Positions 28,823 to 36,511 of a stretch of DNA of 64,000 nt are shown piece by piece. Under the pieces are notes generated by a model, which did no database searches, was not told the origin of the DNA, and saw only the letters and a list, made by a program, of their open reading frames with translations. The position numbers and the translations under genes were made by a program. How positions within the stretch are numbered: position 1 is the stretch's first letter; each line of letters starts with the position of its first letter. The stretch is from Mucilaginibacter sp. SG564 (lineage in GTDB: Bacteria > Bacteroidota > Bacteroidia > Sphingobacteriales > Sphingobacteriaceae), in assembly GCF_013149275.1 (NCBI RefSeq), contig NZ_JABGNA010000011.1, positions 124,001-188,000 on the forward strand, read 5' to 3'.

Positions 28823-28861
28823 TGTTGTAATTTTTAAACCCATTTAATTATTATGCTTTGA

Positions 28862-31800
28862 TTAAAACGAAGCCTGCACACCAAATGACAATGATTTGTT
28901 AAGCGGATAAGTGCCAAAAGATGTAGCCGTTTCCGGATCATAGCTTTTATTGAGCGAGGTAAAGGTGAATAAGTTGGCACCTGTTACATATACCCTTAAT
29001 TTTTGCAGCTTAATATTTTTTACCATCATGGCTGGCAGGCTATAACCCAATGTTAATTGCTTAACCCGCGCATAACCGGCATTCAGGATATACTTATCCT
29101 GAGCCTGTTCATTACCGCCGCCACTAAACCTGATACGCGGATAATAAGCGTTGGTATTAGTAGGTGTCCAGTAATTGGTGGTCATTTGTGATGGGATACT
29201 GTATTCATCATCTCTGAAAGCATAGAACACATACTCATTAGGATAAAAATCCTGTTTTAATACTCCTTGTATAAAGGTGGCAAAATCAAAGTTTTTGTAT
29301 GACAGGTTGAGGTTAAACCCGAATTTGTAATGTGCCGTGGTGTTGCCTATCAGCTTTTTATCGCCCATGTTACCCAGGGTATTGTTACCATAGTTTATCT
29401 TGCCATCGCCGTTAAGGTCTTTATATTTGATATCGCCGGCAAGCCATTTGTACCCGGCCAGGGCAGAGTTATCTACAGCGGCAGCCTCTGCATCGGTTTT
29501 ATAAAAACCATCATTCACATAGCCGTAGATATTACCCAGGTCCTGCCCCTGTATAAAATCATTGATGCTGTTGGTTGGGTTACCGTTATACTTGGTTACA
29601 CGGGTGTTGGAAGTATTTGACAGACCCAGCGTTAAACTATAGTTCAACTCATTGATCTTGTCTCTCCAGTTCAAACTAAATTCCCAACCATGTGAGCTTA
29701 CATTGGCCGAATTACTTGGCGGAACCGGCGCGCCCAGGGTTGATGGTAATTGCTGTCCCGGTACCAATATGTCTTTAATATTGGTAACAAAATAATCAAA
29801 CGAGCCGTTCAGCTTGTCATTAAACAAGGAGTAATCCAGACCCAGATTTTTGGTTTGTACCTTTTCCCAGGTAAATGATGAGCTTACCAGGCCCGGCGAT
29901 GCTACCATAACACCTTGCTGGCCGTTCAGCAGGTAATTAACCAAACCTGTTTGTTGTACAGCTATATAAGGATATTGATAGGCCGATGAAGCAACGGAGC
30001 TGGCCAGCATATTCAGCATCTGCCCGGTTGAACCTACACCCGGTACCAATTGATTGGGCAACTGACCGTATGACGCCCTTATTTTTAACTGATTCAAGGT
30101 ACCTTTAATGCCTTCCATAAACGATTCTTCGGCCACATTCCAACCTATTGAGGCTGAAGGCGAGAATGAATAGCGGCTATTGGGCTGGAAACGTGATGTA
30201 CCATCATACCGGGCATTGATCTCGACCAGGTATTTATTATCATAAATATAGTTCAATCTTGAAAAGGTACCTACCAGGGCATATTCGGTCTCTACGCTAC
30301 CCACCTGCGGCTGAGGGTCATTATTGATACCCGATGCAGGCAGGTTAGGATCGATGAGGTTTTTAACCAGCGTACTGCCTAACTGATAGTGTTGATATTC
30401 CTGGTTGTAACCTACCAGGGCCTTAACGTAATGCTTGCCAAAGGTGTTTTCATATGTGGCAAATGCATTTAAAGCGTTGTAATTATTGTTGGTTTTGTTT
30501 TCGATAACCTGCGATGGGTTTGTCCATGGATAAATATCCAGGAACGCGCCATTAACCCCATACTCATTAAATGGTATCAGGTTGGCTTTGCGGTTATCGT
30601 TCAGTGCATTCCAGGTGTAATCTACATTTACAGATACGTGGTTGATGGGTTTGATCACCACGCGGCCTGTTGTCCAGAAATCATTTTGCGAGTCGATATC
30701 CCTGCCCGACAGCGCATTAACTGCCAGCGGATTGGTGTAATTACCCTGACCGGCAAAGTTACCATCGGGGTTATATACCGGCATTACCGGTGGGATGTTG
30801 GAATACAGCCATGCACCGCCCTGGTTTATACGCGTTGCTGCCGGTTGGTTATTATCGGTATGCGTCATGCTCATGTTTAAACCCAGCGTTAACCATTTGG
30901 CCACGTCAGAGTTAACCTTTATGGTAGGGGTATAACGCTGATAAACCTGGTTGGCCGATTTCTCTAAACCATCCTGTCTGAAATAACCCATGCTACCCAA
31001 AAACGAAGTTTTACCTTCACCACCCGAAACCGATACATTGTGCTGCTGCTGCGGAGCCCAGCCTGGGTATAGTACTTTTGTCCAGTCGGTATTACCCACA
31101 TAACGGTATCTTTTTGGATTGCCCGGATCTGGGTAACCGGTAGGATTATTTGCCGGATCATTAAAATAAGCCGTAGCCATGGTAGAGTCGAGCGCGGTAA
31201 ATGGTGTGGTTGAATACCCCCCGCTTTTTAGACCCGTGCGGTTAGCTTCATTAAACATTTTAATATACTCCAGGGAGTTTACCTGCTGCACCAGGCGCGT
31301 AGGTCTTGATATCGTGTACGAACCCGAATAACTAACCTTTGTTGGCCCGGCTTTGCCTGTTTTGGTGGTGATCAGGATCACGCCATTGGCTGCCCTGCCG
31401 CCGTAAATAGACGCGGATGCAGCATCTTTCAATACCGTTACGCTGGCCACATCATTCGGATCAATCAGGTTAGGGTCACGGGCAACACCATCAACCAATA
31501 CCAATGGAGTTGTACTCACCGCCTGCGACGACAGGTTAAGCGTGGTACCACCACGTACGTTGAATGTTGCAGCTGTACCCGGTTGGCCACCACCAAGACT
31601 TACATTTAAGTTTGGTACAAGACCTTGCAAGCCATCGCCCAGGTTTACCATTGGGCGGTTCTCTAATTTGTCGCTGTTTACTGTGGCTATGGAACCTGTT
31701 AAGTTCACTTTCTTTTGCGTACCGTAACCTACTACGACAACCTCGCTTAGTTTGCTAAGATCTGGTTGCAGGTGTACGGCCATAGATGCTGACCCTACGG

Positions 31801-32377
31801 GCAATTCAACAGTTGTAAAGCCAATGTAGGAGAACACCAGGATGGCTTTGTTATCCGGCACATCCAGTTTAAACTTACCGTCGATATCGGTAATGGCCGC
31901 CCCATTAGCGCCTTTGATCTTTATGGTTACGCCAGGCAATGGATTGTTTTTTTCATCAAAAACCTGACCGCTCACCGGGATAGCAACAACCGCTGCTGCC
32001 GGCTCATTTGCCTGTGCTGTCTCCTTTTCCTGTAAAAGGATAGTTTTGTTAACCAGTTTATAGGTTAGCTGCATATTTTTAAGACATGCGCTCAAGGCCT
32101 CATCAAGCGAGGCATCTTTTACATTAATGGATACATTTTTATTGCGTACATCTTTTGAGTCGTAAAAGAAAACATAACCGGTTTGCTTGTTAATGCTTTT
32201 CAATACTTTTTGAAGGGGCGCATTGGTTTCATTAAGGCTGATCTTTTGACTGAACGCGCTGGCGCTGCACTGCAGTAATCCTAAGAACAGAATAAAGGTG
32301 GTCAATTTCATAACCAGGAGAATTTTTTTAAGCAGCCGCTGTTTACGGCCAGCTATAGAAAAAGCATTTAAATTCAT
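28862..32377 (-). CDS. SusC-family transporter with N-terminal STN signalling domain (pair C)
   Basis: 1171 residues. A long positively charged n-region and signal peptide (to about residue 44) precede an STN (secretin/TonB N-terminal) domain at about 50-117, marked by LQKVLKSINKQTGYVFFY and LDEALSACLKNM. Next come a carboxypeptidase-regulatory-like domain (about 135-215), the signature SEVVVVGYGTQKKV, the plug (SASIYGGRAANGVILITTKTG), and the barrel ending in FGVQASF. The STN domain is the part of FecA-like transporters that contacts FecR in the periplasm. With fecR and sigma genes directly upstream, it should signal glycan arrival to induce its own operon. Confidence 0.96.
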   Translation of the reverse strand: MNLNAFSIAGRKQRLLKKILLVMKLTTFILFLGLLQCSASAFSQKISLNETNAPLQKVLKSINKQTGYVFFYDSKDVRNKNVSINVKDASLDEALSACLKNMQLTYKLVNKTILLQEKETAQANEPAAAVVAIPVSGQVFDEKNNPLPGVTIKIKGANGAAITDIDGKFKLDVPDNKAILVFSYIGFTTVELPVGSASMAVHLQPDLSKLSEVVVVGYGTQKKVNLTGSIATVNSDKLENRPMVNLGDGLQGLVPNLNVSLGGGQPGTAATFNVRGGTTLNLSSQAVSTTPLVLVDGVARDPNLIDPNDVASVTVLKDAASASIYGGRAANGVILITTKTGKAGPTKVSYSGSYTISRPTRLVQQVNSLEYIKMFNEANRTGLKSGGYSTTPFTALDSTMATAYFNDPANNPTGYPDPGNPKRYRYVGNTDWTKVLYPGWAPQQQHNVSVSGGEGKTSFLGSMGYFRQDGLEKSANQVYQRYTPTIKVNSDVAKWLTLGLNMSMTHTDNNQPAATRINQGGAWLYSNIPPVMPVYNPDGNFAGQGNYTNPLAVNALSGRDIDSQNDFWTTGRVVIKPINHVSVNVDYTWNALNDNRKANLIPFNEYGVNGAFLDIYPWTNPSQVIENKTNNNYNALNAFATYENTFGKHYVKALVGYNQEYQHYQLGSTLVKNLIDPNLPASGINNDPQPQVGSVETEYALVGTFSRLNYIYDNKYLVEINARYDGTSRFQPNSRYSFSPSASIGWNVAEESFMEGIKGTLNQLKIRASYGQLPNQLVPGVGSTGQMLNMLASSVASSAYQYPYIAVQQTGLVNYLLNGQQGVMVASPGLVSSSFTWEKVQTKNLGLDYSLFNDKLNGSFDYFVTNIKDILVPGQQLPSTLGAPVPPSNSANVSSHGWEFSLNWRDKINELNYSLTLGLSNTSNTRVTKYNGNPTNSINDFIQGQDLGNIYGYVNDGFYKTDAEAAAVDNSALAGYKWLAGDIKYKDLNGDGKINYGNNTLGNMGDKKLIGNTTAHYKFGFNLNLSYKNFDFATFIQGVLKQDFYPNEYVFYAFRDDEYSIPSQMTTNYWTPTNTNAYYPRIRFSGGGNEQAQDKYILNAGYARVKQLTLGYSLPAMMVKNIKLQKLRVYVTGANLFTFTSLNKSYDPETATSFGTYPLNKSLSFGVQASF

Positions 32378-32384
32378 ACTTTTG
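32377..32384 (+). promoter_or_regulatory. Candidate -7 promoter box for an antisense RNA
   Basis: TACTTTTG on the plus strand fits TAnnTTTG exactly, at the susC C start codon and pointing into the susC leader. I find no good -33 TTTG at the right distance. Its value comes from the plus-strand terminator about 100 bases further on. Confidence 0.35.
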
Positions 32385-32389
32385 ATGAG

Positions 32390-32490
32390 TTTGGGTTAAT
32401 ACTGATTAAGCTTCGCATTTTTTCCTTTTGGGGAACGGGTTGGCTCAAATGTTTGCGTATTCCGATTGCCGTCGGGGTACGCTTTTTTTT
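32390..32490 (+). ncRNA. Predicted cis-antisense small RNA over the susC C leader
   Basis: The gap between fecR and susC C contains a strong rho-independent terminator on the plus strand (32455-32490), although every gene around it is on the minus strand. A -7-like box lies at 32377-32384. Together they predict a plus-strand RNA of about 100 bases, antisense to the 5' untranslated region of susC C. Cis-encoded small RNAs at this position, between anti-sigma and susC genes, are known in Bacteroides (DonS type), where they repress the glycan locus. The 5' end is an estimate; the terminator is seen directly. Confidence 0.45.
32455..32490 (+). terminator. Plus-strand rho-independent terminator between fecR and susC C
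   Basis: GCGTATTCCGA (32455-32465) pairs with TCGGGGTACGC (32472-32482) around a 6-base loop, giving 11 pairs with two G-U wobbles in plus-strand RNA, followed by eight T. In minus-strand RNA the wobbles become C/A mismatches and there is no T-run, so the element works only for plus-strand transcription. Confidence 0.75.
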
Positions 32491-32571
32491 GAACTCCCTT
32501 GTTGAGGTGGTCTGGTTAAGACATTTGTAGTATTTTTCTTTTCATTTTAAATTAATTAGGTGAATATTCTG

Positions 32572-33702
32572 TTATGGTGTTATCACTATGGTGTTCCCAT
32601 CTATCCGATAGTGAATTTTTTTAAAGCTTAAAATGTCCAGGATCTGGCGGGCAGTAACATTTCTGGAGATTTCGCCCGTAAACTGCCGCTGCGGAATGCT
32701 GCCCTCATATTTCACTTCCAGATCATACCAGCGGGTAAGCTGCCGCATCACGGTACCTATATCGGCATCATTAAAATTAAAGAAACCGTTTTTCCAGGCC
32801 ACGGCCTCGTCGGTATCTACTGCATTCACCGTTACCTGGCCGTGTTTTAACTGCGCCTGTTCGCCGGGCTTTATCGTTTTGATATTAGCACCGGCTACAA
32901 TACGTACACTGCCCTGCAGCAGGGTGGTCTTAACTGCCTGCTCATTATCATAAGCATTGATATTGAAATGCGTGCCCAACACCTCAACCATCTGCCCGTT
33001 TGATACCACCCGGAAAGGGCGTTTCTGATCATGGGCAACTTCAAAATAAGCCTCGCCGGTCAATTCTACCTTACGTTCCGAACCCGAAAACTCAACCGGA
33101 TATTTAACCGATGAAGCAGCATTCAGCCAAACCCGTGTACCATCGGCCAATACCAACTGATATTGCCCGCCGCGCGGGGTTGCCGCCGTATTAAAAAGCT
33201 GTTGATTTTTGAGATGATCTGCCCCCTCCTGTTTCGCGTAACTGATTTGCCCGTCGGCAGTTTTATTGATAAGGGTACCACCTTCATCAGCTACTTTACC
33301 CTTTTTAGCATCGTTTAGCTCTATTTTGCTGCCGTTTGAAAGCGTCAGGATCACTTTGTTGCTACCGGGTGCAAAATCATGTACTACCGGCTTAGTAGCA
33401 GCAACGGTTTGTGGTGTTTTTTGCCTGTGGTTTAAGGCATAAATACCGGCCAGTATCATTATAATTACTGCCGCGGCTACCAACCGGGGCCACAGGCGTG
33501 TATGGCGAGGTGCGTTAATATCGTGCAGCAATGCATCCAGGCTTTGCTGCCGGTCGTGTTCCATAACATCGTCGGTCAACTCATCAGTCTGGTCATCGGT
33601 TTTCATGTGCAGGTACCAGGTTTCTACCCAGGCTTTTTCTTCTTCAGAAACCTGTCCGTTATGGTACCGTCGTAATAAATCTTCTGCGTTGTTTTTATGC
33701 AT
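32572..33702 (-). CDS. FecR-family anti-sigma factor
   Basis: 376 residues. The N-terminal cytoplasmic helical segment (LLRRYHNGQVSEEEKAWVETW, about 9-29) binds the sigma factor. A single transmembrane helix lies at about 68-88 (LVAAAVIIMILAGIYAL). The periplasmic part has the FecR domain (ATPRGGQYQLVLADGTRVWL to VEVLGTHFNINAY, about 170-255) and a C-terminal DUF4974-like domain (FNDADIGTVMRQLTRWYDLEV) that resembles an STN fold. It should hold the sigma factor inactive until SusC C signals. It lies about 70 bases after the sigma gene and about 200 before susC C. Confidence 0.94.
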   Translation of the reverse strand: MHKNNAEDLLRRYHNGQVSEEEKAWVETWYLHMKTDDQTDELTDDVMEHDRQQSLDALLHDINAPRHTRLWPRLVAAAVIIMILAGIYALNHRQKTPQTVAATKPVVHDFAPGSNKVILTLSNGSKIELNDAKKGKVADEGGTLINKTADGQISYAKQEGADHLKNQQLFNTAATPRGGQYQLVLADGTRVWLNAASSVKYPVEFSGSERKVELTGEAYFEVAHDQKRPFRVVSNGQMVEVLGTHFNINAYDNEQAVKTTLLQGSVRIVAGANIKTIKPGEQAQLKHGQVTVNAVDTDEAVAWKNGFFNFNDADIGTVMRQLTRWYDLEVKYEGSIPQRQFTGEISRNVTARQILDILSFKKIHYRIDGNTIVITP

Positions 33703-33770
33703 GGTCTATACAGGATATAGCGCTTGATCATACTAAAGACAACTCAGCCCGGCGGAGGGAGTAGACGGAA

Positions 33771-34343
33771 TTAAAAAAAAATCATAAAAAAATGCGTACC
33801 CAGCTTAACCCTTAAAATTTTAAGGGAATTGTTTACCTGTTTACGTACCGTAAGCGGACTGATGTTGAGCTCATCGGCTATTTGCTGGTGCGATAGATTG
33901 GCATTGCGGCTCATTTCAAATATGCGGCGCATTTGCGTTGGTAGTTTAGCAACTTCTGTCTCTATAAGCTCGATCAGTTGTTTTATCCTCACATTTTCAT
34001 CGGGCTCCGGCACTTGATTGTTATCGATAAAGCTTTGAAGCGAAGCAACATAATCAGATTTGATCTTATGATGCTTATAAATATTCAGAATCCGGTTGCG
34101 GACGGCGGTATACAGATATGCAGACAGACTTGTACTCAGGTTAAATGCGGTCCTGTTGTGCCAAATAGACGAAAATAGTTCCTGCAAAATGTCTTTAACT
34201 TCTTCCCGGTCCTGTAATCGCTTGTAAGCGTGCTTGTATAGTAAGGGATAATACCGGCTGTGTATTTCTGAAAAAGCGGTCACGTCGCCCTTCCTGAGTA
34301 AAAGGGTCAATTCTGTATCTGAAAATAATTCATAAGAACTCAT
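33771..34343 (-). CDS. ECF-type RNA polymerase sigma-70 factor of locus C
   Basis: 190 residues from the ATG at 34343; an in-frame GTG at 34352 is less likely. Region 2 is about residues 20-90 with VKDILQELFSSIWHNR, and region 4 about 125-180 with the helix-turn-helix SHQQIADELNISPLTVRKQV. A short hydrophobic tail (GTHFFMIFF) ends the protein, as in many sigma factors of this phylum. It is the first gene of the sigma, fecR, susC, susD, GH43 series and is expected to drive the susC promoter once released by FecR. Confidence 0.94.
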   Translation of the reverse strand: MSSYELFSDTELTLLLRKGDVTAFSEIHSRYYPLLYKHAYKRLQDREEVKDILQELFSSIWHNRTAFNLSTSLSAYLYTAVRNRILNIYKHHKIKSDYVASLQSFIDNNQVPEPDENVRIKQLIELIETEVAKLPTQMRRIFEMSRNANLSHQQIADELNISPLTVRKQVNNSLKILRVKLGTHFFMIFF

Positions 34344-34553
34344 TGGGACCACACAAACACAATTGGTGTTAAATAAACAATTATAGGTATTTTTTCTTTA
34401 CATTATTAAATTGTAAAATTTATTTTACGCGTTGATTAAAAATTACCTTAAAAAACGCCCCATTTATTGGATAGAAATTTTGGATATTACCTATAGAAAA
34501 TCAGCCGTTAATCTGTAGCGTTTACACCAGTTTATTTTGATTATACTTATCCA

Positions 34554-35075
34554 ATGCCGCCAATACTAACCGATCTTATTATCAAAGACTTGACAGTGAT
34601 CTTTTGTGGGATCAATCCCGGTTTAAAATCGGCATGGGATGGCCACCATTTTTCGGGGCGAAGTAACCGTTTCTGGAAAGTTTTGTACCAGGCGGGTTTT
34701 ACGCCATATGAAATTGAAGCCCTGAATGATGCCACTATTCTTGATTTTGGTTATGGACTGACCACTGCCGTGGCAAGGGCCACATCCCGGGCAGATGAGC
34801 TTTCAAAAGAAGAGTTCGACAATTCCATCGAAACCTTTAAAATCAAAATGACGCGTTTTCAACCTCAATATATAGCCTTCCTCGGCAAACCTGCCTACAT
34901 GGCTTTCTCCGGAAAAAAGCAGATTATGTGGGGACATCAACCCGAGGATTTCTGTGGGGCTAAAGTATGGGTGTTACCAAACCCCAGCGGCTTAAACCGG
35001 GGGTTTACCCTTGCCGATCTTATTGTACATTACCGGCAATTGCTCAATGCGATAAAGATTGATACGCTACATTAA
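34554..35075 (+). CDS. mug: G/U mismatch-specific uracil-DNA glycosylase
   Basis: 173 residues, close to the usual length of Mug. Two hallmark motifs are present: VIFCGINPGLKSAWDGHHF near the N-terminus, containing the catalytic Asn of GINPGL, and VWVLPNPSGLNRGF near the C-terminus, the loop that intercalates into the DNA helix. The enzyme removes uracil or ethenocytosine opposite guanine to start base-excision repair. It stands alone on the plus strand between minus-strand genes, and diverges from the locus C sigma gene. Confidence 0.92.
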   Translation: MPPILTDLIIKDLTVIFCGINPGLKSAWDGHHFSGRSNRFWKVLYQAGFTPYEIEALNDATILDFGYGLTTAVARATSRADELSKEEFDNSIETFKIKMTRFQPQYIAFLGKPAYMAFSGKKQIMWGHQPEDFCGAKVWVLPNPSGLNRGFTLADLIVHYRQLLNAIKIDTLH

Positions 35076-35112
35076 TAACAGCCCGGTTTATCCGACAGCT
35101 AACTTTATTATA

Positions 35113-35149
35113 AGAGGTTTCCCGATATCATTTCATTCAGGAAACCTCT
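35113..35149. terminator. Hairpin between convergent mug and C1 peptidase
   Basis: AGAGGTTTCC (35113-35122) pairs perfectly with GGAAACCTCT (35140-35149). Neither strand has a strong T-run, though the minus strand continues TATAATAAAG. It is placed correctly to end transcription from both sides. Confidence 0.55.
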
Positions 35150-35184
35150 CATGCATTTAAAACCGGGGCAGAAAAAACTGCTTA

Positions 35185-36327
35185 TCAGTCACCAACATTT
35201 GCTATCAAAGATGCAGGTATAGCTTTTTTGTTTACAACTACCGATATGGTATTTATGGCAAAATAAGGTATGCTCACATATAAATAACCGGCAAAAGGGC
35301 TCGCACCTTTACCCCATGAATTTTTCACTATAAAGTACTCATTACCTTTGCTGTCTTTAGCAAGACCTGTTATCTGCATCAGGTGATCATCCTGGGTAAC
35401 CTGTCTGTCAAACAAATCCTGGCGAATTTCGGCCGTTGGTGTTTTCTCCGTAAAAGTTGCAAAATCTTTTGATTCGTCGTCCTTATCAACCCATTTGGCA
35501 AACCCTTTTTTCATCTGGAAACCCTTATTACTTACATCGGCATCCCAGGCTACGGTATAACCTTGCATTACAGCTGTTTTAACGGTTTTTATAAATTCAT
35601 CAAGCGGTAAATTATAAAACATGTTACTGTTATAATTATCCGGAATTTCGATAGCAAAAGTGGTATTGTAAGGGTGATGCTTGAACGAAGTTAGCCCTAT
35701 GTAGCCCGAAAGTTTAAGCGGAACAAACTCTGCCGCATACGATTTTGGCGTATAAGTTTTCCCGTTATAGCTAAAAGTTGCCGGTGGAGTCCCAAGGTAG
35801 CTGTTTAAAATTGATTTATAGTTTACTTTCCAGGCTGCTGGAATGGTATCAGGATTATTCTTCAGCAAATCATCCAGGTAAGCTTTCAATTTAGCTTCCA
35901 TTTGCCCATCGTGGTTTAATACCGTATCGCGGCCAACACCCGGGTAAATTTCTTGTGGCACGGAGCCAAAGTTATCGGCAGCAAACATTACATCCTGCTG
36001 TATGCCGCCCTCGGTAAACCGTGTGTTACCACGCCTGCGAATGTACTTTTCGGCTTTATCTATATATAAATTATATACCGTGTACACTTCAGATAGGTCC
36101 GGGTCTTTTTCCTTTTTAGAAAGCATTTCGCTTTCCACAAGCGACGTGGTAGCAAAACACCAGCAAGTACCGGAATTGCCTTGATTTTTAACCGGTGTTG
36201 CCTGGTTATTTTTGAGAATTGTAAACTCGGGCTTTGGTGTTGCCAGATTGAGTTTAGTGTTTGGTTCCTGGGAAAATGCCACTAAAGACGTAGCGGAAAG
36301 TACCAGAAATGAAGCTATTTGTTTCAT
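35185..36327 (-). CDS. C1-family cysteine peptidase, exported
   Basis: 380 residues with a signal peptide (cleavage near FSQ, residue 20). The papain-like catalytic centre is visible: Gln49 and Cys55 in PVKNQGNSGTCWCFA, the His in DDHLMQITGLA, and the Asn in FIVKNSWGKG. The arrangement and length (large insertion between Cys and His) look closer to the bleomycin-hydrolase-like C1B group than to classic papain. No propeptide is obvious. It should degrade peptides in the periplasm or outside. It diverges from the cytochrome c gene at 36512 and has no evident operon partner. Confidence 0.88.
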   Translation of the reverse strand: MKQIASFLVLSATSLVAFSQEPNTKLNLATPKPEFTILKNNQATPVKNQGNSGTCWCFATTSLVESEMLSKKEKDPDLSEVYTVYNLYIDKAEKYIRRRGNTRFTEGGIQQDVMFAADNFGSVPQEIYPGVGRDTVLNHDGQMEAKLKAYLDDLLKNNPDTIPAAWKVNYKSILNSYLGTPPATFSYNGKTYTPKSYAAEFVPLKLSGYIGLTSFKHHPYNTTFAIEIPDNYNSNMFYNLPLDEFIKTVKTAVMQGYTVAWDADVSNKGFQMKKGFAKWVDKDDESKDFATFTEKTPTAEIRQDLFDRQVTQDDHLMQITGLAKDSKGNEYFIVKNSWGKGASPFAGYLYVSIPYFAINTISVVVNKKAIPASLIANVGD

Positions 36328-36511
36328 ATTTTATTGTAAAGGAATAAATGTATTAAACAATTCAATTATAAAGAAACTAAAAACGATTTAGTCTATCAGT
36401 CGGCCCCAGTCATCTACGTTAAATTGGGTAAAAAAAATGAAGAGATCATGAAATGAAACGCATAAATTTATCCGCGTAACAGCAAAATTATTTCCTAAAA
36501 TTTTTAACCTT

